Origin: Diplosphaera chodatii
Lineage: Eukaryota > Chlorophyta > Trebouxiophyceae > Prasiolales > Stichococcaceae
Assembly: GCA_032358165.1 (NCBI GenBank)
Contig: JAALGY010000017.1
Location: 1,054,001-1,118,000 of the forward strand
DNA length: 64,000 bases
Direction: 5' to 3'
Part shown: piece after piece, positions 24,090 to 35,080 of the stretch
How the letters are laid out: each line of letters starts with the position of its first letter
Position numbering within the stretch: position 1 is the first letter of the stretch
The notes under the pieces: generated by a model
What the model was told of the DNA's origin: nothing
Database searches by the model: none
The model's input: the letters and a program-made list of their open reading frames with translations, nothing else
Translations under genes and position numbers: made by a program

Positions 24090-26316
24090 TTAATGCTCCT
24101 TGGCGCTACCCTTGCCGCTGCTGCCCTTGTCGCCGGATGGGCCCTTGCCCGACAGCACCCAGACCACCCCTCCCGCCATCACGATTGCCCCGGACAGCGC
24201 CTGCAGACCACCAACCACGACCCTCATCATCGAGTTCGACAGTGCCGGCGGCAGTGGCAGCAACATCCTGCGCGACTGCCAAGCGATCGCAGCCACGCAG
24301 CAAAGAAGGGCCCCAGCATCTGTCAGGCATGGAGGCCTGCCTCATTTCACTCATACTGTGTCCATCGCCTTGCAAACACTTGATCTCAGCCCCTGCCTTG
24401 CGGGGCGTGAGGCACTGCCAGGGCGCCGCCGGGCCGCAGAACAGCAGGCTGGCGCCCACCGCCACGGTCGCGGAGCACATCGCGCTCACCAGGCCCACGG
24501 CCATCGCGCCCTCCGACCTGTGCACCCAGCCCTGCAGCATGCAGAGTGCTGCCCTCGGCTCGAAGGCTGGTGCAAGTCGACCCGTCGCTGTGTCGCAACA
24601 GCGCAGTGCTTGGTAGAAGTGTTGGACGGTGGACAACTGCGTCACGAGACTACAGCAGCCTGCATCAAGCCTGTTCCATGAACACCTGCACGAAAGTGTG
24701 GGTGACGATGACGATGCCAAAGGCTGCCAGCGCCGTGAGGGCAAAGGCCGGCGAGGTGCCGCCGCGCCGGAGGTGACTGCCCACCAGCTCCTGGTAGTGC
24801 GGCAGCACGTAGGCCACCTGGTACGCTGTGCTGACCGACAAGCCTGCAAAAGCACATGCATCAATCAGCAGTGAGTCCAGCTAGTGACCACATTCTGGGG
24901 GCGTTCACTGTCGTCAGGCTGAGCGCAGACTGCTTGTCTCAGCGGGGCATACCAATTTTGCTGCCGAGGTCCATGACTTGACTGTGCGACGGGGGCGGGC
25001 TCTCCACCCGCATCATGTAGTCATACACCACGCCTGCCAGTGCAGCAGGCGTTCATCAGCTGCTGCTCCACAGCGCATCAGCTCAACGCACCTTGAACGA
25101 CCCACAGGCACCGAAAACACTCGATGCGGTGGTGTAGTAGAGCTCATGCACAGAGCTCAACAATCATCTAGTCTGTGGACGGATTCTATAGACAGCAGCC
25201 CTCGTGATGTTTCCAGCAGGCAGCCCACCGAGGCATGCATAACCCAGCGCAGCGCCGAGAATGGCAATGTAGCCCAAATTCTGGCCCGCTGGTGCCCCAG
25301 CGTCCCCTGCCTTGCCACCGCCGCCGCTGCCGCGCGTGAGGATGCCCAGTAGCACCAGGCCCACCTGCTCGGAAGTCCCACACTCACATGAATGGTCGTT
25401 ACATGGCCCTGACCGTCCATGCGCACTGATCGCTGAAGACTACCTGGAACCTTGGACACAACAGTTGAGAGGGTTGGAACACAACCAATCAAACTCACGC
25501 AACGGATCAGGCAAGTACGTATGCAACAGCAGCGCATTCATGATGGTCGAGCGCACCGCTGCCTGCTGACCGCGGCTGAGTTTCCTGCGCAGTACGAGAC
25601 GCGTGAGCAGCGCCGTGAACGTTTGGCACGACGCAGCAAACCCCACTGAGGCTGTTGCGGCGCCGCAGTATATGAAGCCTGCAGCGCAGCATGCACGACT
25701 TTGGCGTCCACTTCTGCACAGTGGCAGTGTGCCAGGGTGTCACGAGCTGCACATGCATGCGGGCAGACGACACACATTCGTGTAACTCACCCACGCAATG
25801 CAGCAGATATGATACCAGGTCCAGCAGACCAATGAGTGTCATCAAGCGGAGGGCACGCTTGCTGAGCTTTTTAGGAGCTTCGGCACTGGCGAGGTCGTCC
25901 GTCTTTTTATAATTTGTCTGCATGTTCTCTCTGACTCGCCATTGCTGCAGAGTCGTGGCGGCGAGCATAAATACGTACTTCGCATAGGCCAGGGCCTGAA
26001 CCCTTCCGTCTGCAACATCCTGCAACACCATGAGGTGTCAACAGCAGAACCAGGTCAAGGTGTTGTCATATCTGCATGAAGTTGAGGTGTGACAATTTTT
26101 GTTTCTTTGAACGCAGTCCGGAGACACTTGGCATGCTGGAAGAGCTGCGAGTCTCACCAGATCAGTGACATATTGCGCCAGCAGCTGCAGCGCTGTGCCG
26201 GTGCACAGGTTAAGTGCCATCATTGGCAGCACGTAGCGCTGCTGCTGCCCATGGGGGCTGCTGGCCTGTGCCATACTGTTGTGCAACCCGACCAATGCTA
26301 CGGTGGGAGTTGTCAC
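24090..26316 (-). CDS. Multi-pass drug/metabolite-superfamily (SLC35-like) transporter
   Basis: A minus-strand gene of about eight exons encoding roughly ten membrane helices. Likely start ATG 26314-26316. In order: RYVLPMMALNLCTGTALQLL (about 26210), LAYAKYVFMLAATTLQQWRV (about 25960), KLSKRALRLMTLIGLLDLVS (about 25850), then VGFAASCQTFTALLTRLVLR (about 25620), IAILGAALGYACLG joined across an intron to VVYDYMMRVE (25226/25049), AFALTALAAFGIVIVTHTFV (about 24730), AVGLVSAMCSATVAVGASLL (about 24480), and GGLQALSGAIVMAGGVVWVL in the last exon, with a soluble Lys/Gly/Ser tail and stop at 24090-24092. The FTALLTR-LVLRRKLSRGQ block and the ALGY..L.V.Y.Y junction resemble SLC35 carriers. The substrate is unknown. 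It converges on the PAPS transporter and diverges from the Nudix gene. Confidence 0.6.
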
Positions 26317-26629
26317 AAGCTGTGATGCAGATCACTGTACATGTACTGAGCTACTGACGGACTCAACATCTGCACTTGTGCAGCAACGCACAGCAGTGGA
26401 GGCGTGCTGCTGCAGATGAAGAGTAGGTTCTGTGAATCTGTGATGGAGTGTGCTTGAAAGTTGCAGCTTTACGCCTTTACCGCGGTATTCTGTGCTCTAG
26501 ATCGCAGGTGGCCTGTCCAATGATGCTGATGCTGCATTGATGCCAACTCGTTCAAGCTGTACCTGGCACTATAGCGTTCAAACGCAGCAAAGCACAGTGT
26601 ACTGATCATCTGCACCGAACGGCCATGTC
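26317..26629. promoter_or_regulatory. Divergent promoter region, SLC35-like transporter / Nudix hydrolase
   Basis: 313 bases between two divergent start codons. No gene or recognised element is seen. Confidence 0.45.
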
Positions 26630-28025
26630 ATGGTAGCTTTCTACCTGTGTGTACGCACAGCTCGCTGCTGCACAGGATCCAGCTTGCATACACAGATCAC
26701 ATCATCACAGACGCTGAAAACTACCCTGTCGGCAGCAAAGTGCGCTTACAGCCGAGAACAAACCCCAAGGCATCTGCTGGGCTTGAGACGAGCAACGACA
26801 AGCACACGAAGGGATCTGCATTTCCGCTGCACTGCCACAGGCCAAAATGTGGCGTGGGTAGGCGCCGATGGCGATCTGGGCTACAGGCAGAACGTCGGAG
26901 TTTGCGTCGTCAATAAGGAGGGCCTAGTGTTTGCAGCCAGGTACGTACGGCTAGGGGAGGCCCTAGTGTTTGCAGCCAGGTACCTGTCGCCCAGACAAAT
27001 GCAGGTTGCGGCAGCTGTGCAGTCACTCTTTCGGGGCAAGGCAACATGCATGTCGATACTGCACACGCAGGCGCATCGACGATCACACACAGACATGGCA
27101 GATGCCTCAGGTGCGTGCCAGGAACGGTAAACCGCCTGCATGATACTCATTGTCATCTTTCCACCGGACTCTGCACAAAGCATGACATGCCACCTTCAGG
27201 TTTTGTGTGATGCATAGTCTTTACGGGAAGTGCTGATAGCGAAGTCGCGTGCAGGGCGGCATCGATGCTGGTGAGGACCCACGTGCCGCTGCCGTTCGGG
27301 AGCTCACTGAGGAGACCGGCATCCGCAGCGCCCGCATTCTTGCGGAGCACTCAGCATGGCTGCAATACGACTTTCCGCCAGGTGCAACCTGCTCCAGTCG
27401 TGACAACTCACAGTTCACAGCAGAGCTGGCTGCTGCATTCTTGCATGCGCGCACTTGAAGCTTGGGAGGCTGTGCTGCTGGCCTGTATGTTGCATGTGCC
27501 CATATGTTGCAGAGGTGCTTGCCATGTGGAGGGAGCAGAGGCGGCAAAACCACCGTGGGCAGCGTCAGAAGTGGTGAACCCCACGCCTTATACTCGCTGC
27601 TTTGCCAGTTGATCTAAGCCCTCGGCTAGCTGCTGTGCACACCCTATGGTCACGACCTGTCCGCAACGTAAGCAGAATGCTGATGTGTTCTATAGGTACC
27701 TAATGTCGTTCGAAGGAGAGGATGGCGAGATCAACCTTGATCAGCCGGATCCAGAGTTCAGCCAGTACAAATGGGTGGACGTCCACGAGATGCCGCTGCA
27801 CGTGCGCTCACTGCATCACGCTTGTATGTGGGAATGTATGTCACTGATGGCCCCAACTTCCCGATCATGCAGTCCACCTGCAGGAACGCAGATGTGGTGC
27901 AACTGCAACATTCTGTGCCAAGCGTGCAGGTCGTGCCATTCAAGCGCGATGTGTACCAGGCAGTTGTCGATGAGTTTGCGCCCCTCATAGCAGCCAGGCA
28001 CATCAATGCCTCAAATGGCGCCTGA
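26630..28025 (+). CDS. Plastid-type Nudix hydrolase (diadenosine tetraphosphatase/RppH-like)
   Basis: Six exons close in phase to 246 residues: 26630-26940, 27071-27110, 27255-27381, 27513-27573, 27696-27801 and 27930-28025. The protein has a leader of about 75 residues rich in Ser, Thr and Arg (plastid or mitochondrial targeting is inferred), then [17 protein letters not shown], and a perfect Nudix box [22 protein letters not shown] with its metal-binding REL-TEE core. Then [26 protein letters not shown] and the terminal helix [15 protein letters not shown] follow. These are diagnostic of plant AtNUDT25/26/27-type enzymes and bacterial RppH, which cleave Ap4A and related dinucleotides or 5'-triphosphate ends. 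Exon 1 has two in-phase donors: the second, after 26979, would insert 13 residues and arises from a local duplication. TGTAA occurs at 28272-28276. Confidence 0.92.
26923..26983 (+). repeat. 39-bp-spaced direct repeat carrying a duplicated 5' splice site
   Basis: A 22-bp sequence beginning CCTAGTGTTTGCAGCCAG and ending in GTAC occurs at 26923-26944 and again at 26962-26983. The offset of 39 bases is 13 codons, so both copies end in an in-phase CCAG|GTAC donor of the Nudix gene. Confidence 0.9.
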
Positions 28026-28380
28026 GACACCGGATCGGATTGTTGCGGTTTTTGCAGATCCGTCAAAACAGCAGTAATACCTAAGCACTGATATCAGGGT
28101 CATCAGGGTAGTAGCAGTCTGCTCCATTGAGCCGGGCCGCCTCGGTCAATAATTTGTCTACATTCAGTTCAGTCAGCTATGTCGTGACCAGCATCACAGC
28201 CCTCTTGTGTGATGCAACCCTTCCACATGGACGTGTTCACGATCGAACCCTTGTTGATCAGGCAGCAATGCTGTAAGACACCAAACATTGTTGGGAACAC
28301 ACCGAAAGCCCTACTTCTCTACTCAAGTCGAGCAAGCCACTTTAGGGTTCTTTTCCTGGTCGTCTTTGAGCTCCTGCGCG
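28026..28380. other. Convergent spacer, Nudix / coiled-coil B
   Basis: 355 bases of 3' flank. TGTAA at 28272-28276 may end the Nudix transcript. A telo-box-like TTTAGGGTT is at 28342-28350. Confidence 0.4.
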
Positions 28381-31300
28381 TCAGCCATGACGGCGGGCCA
28401 GTGCTGAGACCGGCTTGCGGCTGGAGATGGCTGCGGCAGGCGTCCGCAGGGAGCTGGCGGCCAGGGGTGCGCCCCTTGCGGGCGTGCGGGCCGGAGTGGC
28501 AGCAACGCCGTGCAGCAAGGCGCCCTGGCGGTGCCCCAAGCTGCTGCCGCCGACCGTCGAAGGCGTCTTCGGCCTGGTTGGCAGCAAGGTGGTCGTCAGC
28601 CGGCTGATAGGCGAGGTGTGGCTCAGTGTACCACAACCAGCAATGCCGGCGTCGCCGGCGGCAGCCTCCAACCGTAGGTCAACGCCGCATGAGCAGGTGC
28701 GATGGTTAACCAACATTGCCGGCGACGCCGGCAGTGCTGGTTGTGGTACATCTGGACACTGGTGGGCCATGCCCGTGGCAACTGTACCACCGTTCACCTG
28801 TGCACGGCGGATGTGGAGGGCAGGGCGGCGGTCCGGGCGGCGGCTTCCCTCTCGCACCAGGCCGCCAGCTCCCGTGCTAGGTGCGCCAGATCCGGCGGCA
28901 GCACCTTGCCACGGCCGCCCAGCTTGGTGGCGATGTACTGAATCTGCAGTGGCGTGGCGATAACCATCACAAAGCAGCGCCCAGTACAACTGCATCGGTG
29001 CGCAAGTACGTGTCTTTGCACCTCGTGACCCATCTGCTGGATGCTGCCTGTCTGGCAGGTGTTCCATCCGTCGGTGATGAGCGCGGGCTTGACTGAATGT
29101 TCAGGTGCTCTGCTGTGACGCAGCATCATCGTCGAGTTGTGTTCGATGCGCACTCACATAGCGGAACATTGTGTCGTTGACGGCCTGCACCGAGTCCAGC
29201 TCGGCCTCCGCGGCGCGGCAGTTGTCGGCTGCCTGCGCACGCTGCGCGTCTGCATGGCGGGCGGCGGCGGCGGCGGAAGCGGCAGCAGCGGCGGATCTTG
29301 CCGCCTCTGCGACAGCAGCCTCCCGTGCCTCCTCTGCTGTCGCGACCTGCAGGCACCAGCCACATGCAGCAGCCTGCACATCAGTCTGCCAAGTGTGTGC
29401 ATCCTGTCTTTTCACCTAGCAGCACAAGTGCAACAAAGAACGTATCAGGTTGACACCACCACAGCTGCTCGGGCAGACATTGGCATCATTCTCACCCGAG
29501 CCTGTGCAGCCTCGGCGCTGGCAAGGGCGCCTTCTGCAGTTGCTGCTGCCTCGGCCAGCTGTGACTCCAGCTGCTGCTCCCGTGCTGCAGTGACAAAGGC
29601 AGTGTCACAAGGCAATGTCTTGTGGACAGGCAAGCGTTCTGCTTCCACACAGCACTTAGGCACTGCAGTGCGTGCAAGCGGTGTTTACACACGCTGCATA
29701 AGGCACTGTCATGAGCACACCTGCGGCAGCAGCTGCCTCGTCTGCTGAGCGAGCCAGCGCCGCGGCCAGCTTCTCTGCAGCTGCCTCCCGCTGCTCCGCC
29801 GCCTGGCGTACCGCCCCAGCTGCTGCGGACTGCATCGCTGCCTCAGCTGCTGCCTTGACTGCAGCCAGCTCCTCAGCTGCAGATCGCCGTGCCTCGGAGA
29901 CCTCTGCCGCTGCGATCCGCCTGGCAGCACAGTGGTTGGACGCCAAGCTTAACTGAGGCAGTGGACGATGTGGCAGTGTGTCGAAGCCTGAGTCTTTGTG
30001 GCATGCAGGCCTCAAGACAATTACCCCTCATGGAAAGGGCAAGCGTTCCATGCTCACCTTGCAGCGTCTGCATCGACATCAGCAGCTGTCCTTGCGGCCT
30101 GCAGCCGCTCTTCCAGCTCGGTCACGCGCCCAGCTAGCACCGACTGTGCGCCTGCAGCCGCCGTCGCATCCGCCGCTGCGGCTGCTCCTGCCTCCTCGTG
30201 CTTTCGCGCCTACATGTGCCACAATGCACCTATCCGCTTCTCTACAGCAAAGATGAGAGCTGATTACTGCTAAGCTCAGCATGCGGCTTAGCTGCAGTCC
30301 TCCTTCAACCCTCAGGTGTGCTCATCGACACGATGGTGAGAATTGACGACACCTGTGCGGCGAGCTGGGACTCTAGCTCCTTGATGCGCTGTTCTGCGTC
30401 AAGCGCCGCCTGGGCCGCCCACTTGGCGTGCCGCTTCAGCTGCCCAAAATGCTCTGCCATGCCTGCTGGCACCACGTCTGCTGCCGCCTGTTGATGTGTG
30501 GGTAGCACGTCAATGTTGTGTGTTCCTGCTGTGATCCTGCTGCGGCGGCATTCCCAAGTGCCAAGAACAGCGGGCTTGATTGGGGTCAGTGCGGCATCGC
30601 AGGGGTCTCACCTTTTGGCCAGCCTGAGCAGTTGCTGCCGCCGTCCGCGCATCGTTCGCCTCAGCACGTGCCTCCGCTGCGGCCTCCTGCGCAGCCGCAA
30701 GCGCCTGCTGCTGCTTCTCCAGCCGATCCTGGCCACATGGCGAGAACGCGTCACCTTGGCGGCAAGGCAGCTTGACACGAACAGTGGTGGCAGGACCAGT
30801 GTCCATTGAGCACTGCAGTGGTGGCACCTTCAGGGCATCGAGCTCCTCGCAGCGAGCGGTCAGCTGCTTGGTTGTGGCCTGCACTGTCCCCTCCAGCTGC
30901 ATATAGACCCGACAAAAGCATTCTGCACATTTCTAAGCTATCACCCAATCTGTGCAGGTTTCTTCCTCATGCAAACCACGTGCACCACAGCTGGACATGG
31001 ACTGGCAACGTTTGTACGAATCGGCGAATTCACTTGCTTCTTGGTGACGCACCCCTGCGATGGTGGCCTTCCAGCTGCCCTGCTGGCGGGCGAGGTCATC
31101 CCGGGAGGCGGTCAGCCGTGCCACCTGCGCTCTGGCCTCGTCTCGCTCCCCTCTCAGCCGTGGAATCTCGTCCCTGCAGTCGGTGCAAGCCAGCCCTCAC
31201 TGCTGCTCCACACCAGCGCCCGTCAGTCGGTTCCATGAGCTGCCCACTGCAGACGCTCTGCCCTGGGGCATGTCCGAAGCTGATCCTGAGAAGTGCTGAT

Positions 31301-31828
31301 CGTAGTATCATGCCCAGATGAACCTCACTTGAAGTGGGACAGGTGGGCTTCCAGCGACTTGTTGCCTCGGCTGCATGCTGTCTTGAGAGACTGCCGAGAT
31401 ACTGCTGGCGAGCTGGATGCACTGCCACCACTGGTCACGATATGCCCCCTCTCTTGCTCGCTGCTGTTCAGGAGAAACTTCGGTGCCTGCGGCGGCTTGC
31501 TTGGCATGCCTGTGGCCTCATTTGTCCTGACACCAAGGAAAGTGCGGTCTTTGCTGATTCTGTCTGTGAACCATTGGTGTCTTGTGCATGCAAGCTACAA
31601 CAGACCGCACTGTGCCTTTAACTCCACATGCTCCACAACTAGCAAGATGTGGTCGCAGTACCTGTCCTGCAGCACATGCCGCACGCTCGTGTTAAGTAGC
31701 AATTCCGCTGTTGGCTCCATGCTTGAGCTATAGCTTTGGCGTCCTGCGCCTCCGTCACTGGCCCCAGAAGGTGCAGCTGGCTGCTGCACTAGTTCCGAAA
31801 GGCTCTGAAGCTGCAGGCGGTCCAGCAT
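28381..31828 (-). CDS. Alanine-rich coiled-coil protein B, function unknown
   Basis: About ten minus-strand exons. Likely start ATG 31826-31828 opens MLDRLQLQSLSELVQQPAAP and then TAELLLNTSVRHVLQDRYCD. A Ser-rich piece follows (LLNSSEQERG, about 31460). Long helices come next: VARLTASRDDLARQQGSWKA (about 31090), MQLEGTVQATTKQLTARCEE (about 30870), KQQQALAAAQEAAAEARAEA (about 30690), WAAQAALDAEQRIKELESQL (about 30390), AAEVSEARRSAAEELAAVKA (about 29900), REQQLESQLAEAAATAEGAL (about 29560) and AEEAREAAVAEAARSAAAAA (about 29310). A more ordinary exon, ATPLQIQYIATKLGGRGKVL (about 28930), precedes a basic Pro/Ser/Arg-rich C-terminus with a stop near 28381. No enzyme domain is visible. Composition and exon style match coiled-coil gene A about 8 kb away, so the two could be related. 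The last intron holds a large inverted repeat. Confidence 0.6.
28628..28749. repeat. 32-bp inverted repeat forming a long hairpin inside an intron
   Basis: The arms are 28628-28659 (starting GTACCACAACCAGC) and 28718-28749 (ending GCTGGTTGTGGTAC). They pair over 32 bases with one mismatch around a 58-base loop. The repeat fills most of the last intron of coiled-coil gene B. It could be a MITE or introner-like insertion, or a small-RNA hairpin. No clear target-site duplication is visible beyond the palindromic GTAC ends. Confidence 0.9.
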
Positions 31829-32399
31829 GGAGTGTTTCTGCTGTCTCTCGCTTGCAGTGGCAGGTCAGAATGTCAGCTCATCCGGAGGGCTGACTGGAGC
31901 GCAATCTTCTCTTCTCGCGGCAGCGAGAAGGTTCGCAGGATATTGCGGCCTTGCGCACCCTTTGCTGTCAAGAGGTTCGGAAGCTGGGACAGATGCTCTG
32001 TCCTACAAGCCACAACAGTTTGCGATTTTCAAATCGCATGATGCCAGGTGGCAATCAGGCCAGCTGCCACCCTGGCATGCACCGTACTGTACAGCATGCC
32101 CTGGTTGCTGGCATGTTGCCTACGGTTTCAACCACCAGGCGGAAGCAAATTCACACTTTATCTGCAACACTCACAAACAATCAGGCATAGGCAAGAAAGT
32201 GCCAGACGCAATCGACTTGTGTTCCCGCCCTACAAGTTGTGTTATGTTACAGTACACGGTTTGCATCCCTCACATCAGCTGCAACCGTACGTCATACATG
32301 GTACACTCTGTTTTAGAAGCCCATCCAGCGGCGAAGCTATCAATAAACGGAAGCGCTGTAGCAGCAGCACGCTAAGATGCTGCCGCTGGACCTCCATCT
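31829..32399. other. Spacer between J-domain gene and coiled-coil gene B
   Basis: Both neighbours are on the minus strand, so this holds the 3' UTR of the J-domain gene and the promoter of coiled-coil gene B. No coding frame is supported. Confidence 0.4.
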
Positions 32400-34801
32400 C
32401 TACCGCAGACGTGCCTTCCGCCGCAGCCCTGCCAGCTGCGACCTCACCCGCTCATTTGCTGCGTAGCTCAGCTCGCTCTCTGCACCCGACGCCTCGTCAC
32501 TGTCTGTGTCTGATGGCTCACGCTCAGGTCCCTCAATCTCGTCCGCTGTTGCCGGCTGGTGCCTCACCAAACCAACACTCTCGGCAGAGCCGGAAGCGGC
32601 CCTGCTATCTGGTACCTCGTCGTCGGTGCTGCTGCTGCCTCCGCCTTCGTGCATCAGCCGGGCCAGTAGCTCTAGATGCTCCACTGTCGGAGGCTCCTCG
32701 TCGACGTCCCACCTGAGACGCGGGAGGAAAGTCATGTGATGCCGGCAGACGACTGAAGACCTTGCGGGATGCACGATGCATTGGTTTCAGTGCATCTGCG
32801 TGCATGCGCAAACCACCAAAACGCATTGAGGAGCCGCACCAGTCGCTTTCGTAGCCGCTGAACAGCAGCCAGTCCTGCCGTTCGCGTGTGCTGGCGGCCG
32901 CAGCTCCGTCCGCATCGGCGACATCGCGCTGTGCGTCCTGCCACAGGGCGTCCAGCCATGCCGCTGTCTGCACATCCAGCTCCGGCACTGGCGCTTCTGA
33001 CGTCTGCCGCAAATCGGGTTGCGGCTGCTGCTTGACTAGAGACTGGCTGTGCAATGGCTGGCTTGCTGGCTGCAGCGGCGTCCCGGGCGCTGGCGGCAGA
33101 CGGGTAGCTGTCTGCTGCTCTGACTGAGACTGCTGCTCGTGCTGCCGGCCGTGTGCTGGGGCACCCGACTCAGCGGCATGCAATGCCTGCTTCTGATACG
33201 TTTCTGCTGACTGCTGCGCTGCATGCCTGAGATCTGGCTGCTGGATGCTGGGCTGCTGTGCTGGTCCATCAGCATGCTTCCACTCATCTGCTGACTGGTC
33301 ACCCGCAGATGTGCTGTCGCGCTGCGAAACATCTGCAGCATGAGCCGGGCTGTTGCACTCGACGGCAGGCGAGGCTGCCGCTGTGGAATCAGCGCGCTTG
33401 GCAGCCCGGTACGCTGCCTTGCGCCGTAGTGCATTCAGCTGACTTTGCACCTGCGTGCATGCAAGGTTGTAAGATGCGGAAGCTAAAGTGAGCATAACCT
33501 GCACCAGTTCTTGTGCATCAGTGGACCAGCTGTCGCTGCACTCCACCCTGCACTCCAGATCAACGGCACATCAAGCAAGGTGCCGCGCCTCAAGTCATTG
33601 CAACCTGCTGTCTGTGGGCGGGCTCGATACGATCCGTGCTGGCGTAGGGATTGGTGGCCCCCGGCTTGCGGTGCTGCGCTGCCCACGCCTTTGACATTCT
33701 AAAGCGCCAATGCCTGCAGGAGCCCGATGCTCAACTGAGTTTCACATGACGTTTTCAGCTCCTTCCCTAAACCCTGGCAGCAGGCATTTTCAGGTGAAAG
33801 GCGGACCCACTGACCAAACGCACCAGTCATGAAAGTCCCAAGAGTCCTGGGCCTGTGGCTCTGCGCCCTTAGGCTGCCCGCGTCGTTTGATGAGCGTCTC
33901 ATACGCCTCCTGAATCTGTAGCAGCAACACGCGCTTCAGCTCACGATCAGATGTCTGTAGTGTAGGATGCACGTGCGTGCAGGTGTCTGCTGTGCATCAG
34001 CAGTAGCGCACTAGTTCACTGAGCAGCGCGCGACATACCGAACTAGAACTACAAGAAAGGCATGGTTGTAGAACCTGGATGAAGCGGTCCTCAGATCCGC
34101 CGTCGCGGGCAATGTCGGGGTGCGTTCGCAGCACCAGCTTCCGGTAAGCACGCTTGATTACATCCTTGGGCGCCCCTTGCGGCACGCCCAACAGAGAGTG
34201 CGCATCGCCAGCGCTGGCCATGACCTGCATGTCGGAAGCGACACTGATCAGGCGGGAGAAACACTGCATGTGCGCTGACACATGTTGCCTTGCCCAGTCT
34301 AAGCTTGGAGCGAGGCCATGCTGCAGCAATACATCATTGGCTCAAATTGAGCTTTGGACAGATGCTGAGCACGCACCTGCCAGTTTGGCCTGCAATGCCA
34401 CAGCTGACGCCATGGCCGTCTTGTTGCGCCAAGTCGCAACCTGCTGCCTGAGAAGAAACCACAGCTTGCACAATGGGGATGCAGCTGCGACAAGCATACA
34501 GACTTGCACACTGGACGCTGGCTACACCCCTGCGCAGCCTGCTGCATGGCAATACTGCACAGCGTTGCACATATGGTAGTCTTGGCCAATCGAGCCGCTG
34601 CAAAGACGTGCACGGAGCGGTACCAAATGGTATATTTACACGCAACCGACGTGTGTCAGTTGATGTTACGACTGGAATGGGGATATGCTCCAGATTGCGC
34701 GACGCAGTGTTGAGATCGCCCAGAAAGCACAGCCACGTCAGCAAGGCATTCGCAGCATGAGGAGCGGGCAGCTCCATGACTTCCACCAGTTGTTGCCTCA
34801 T
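32400..34801 (-). CDS. J-domain (DnaJ-type) co-chaperone with Gln/Ser-rich and acidic C-terminus
   Basis: Seven or so minus-strand exons. Likely start ATG near 34801 gives MRQQLVEVMELPAPHAANAL. The J domain lies on exons at about 34235-34060 and 33960-33810: HSLLGVPQGAPKDVIKRAYR, the invariant HPD tripeptide at 34122-34114, then LLLQIQEAYETLIKRRGQPK. HPD is the motif that stimulates Hsp70 ATPase. WDFHDW follows the J domain. Downstream, an exon near 33450-32760 is rich in Gln, Ser, His and Ala with the helix QSQLNALRRKAAYRAAKR. It ends with TRERQDWLLFSGYESDWCGS. The last exon (about 32713-32400) is acidic, then LRRKARLR and stop TAG. There is no Gly/Phe or zinc-finger region, so this is a class C J protein. 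Exon borders between 33810 and 33450 are not fixed. It is divergent from the plastid-type gene at 35081. Confidence 0.8.
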
Positions 34802-35080
34802 ACGTTTTTACAAAGCTGTCTTGACCCTTATTGTACCTGACTGCTGTCTCGGGCACCCTGCAGTTGCACGATCCCGTGCATTGCACAACCTCCGAACATG
34901 TTGGCACAAGCAGGTGCAGGCGTGCTACATGCAGCTATCCTTCCGCGACACTCCGCCCGAGCCTCAGTGGCATCACCATCCAACAGGTAGGATGCTCCGC
35001 ATGGTGTATCATGAACTGAGGAGATGCGTGGCATCGACCAGCACCACCATATCAGTAGATGATGACAAGCTCGGCTGCTG

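Noticed and set aside
28415..28963. 182-codon plus-strand open frame
   Set aside because: It spans the intronic inverted repeat of coiled-coil gene B and its apparent coding part is the reverse of the C-terminal exon. The plus reading around 28430-28620 is the best of such shadows, so some doubt remains.
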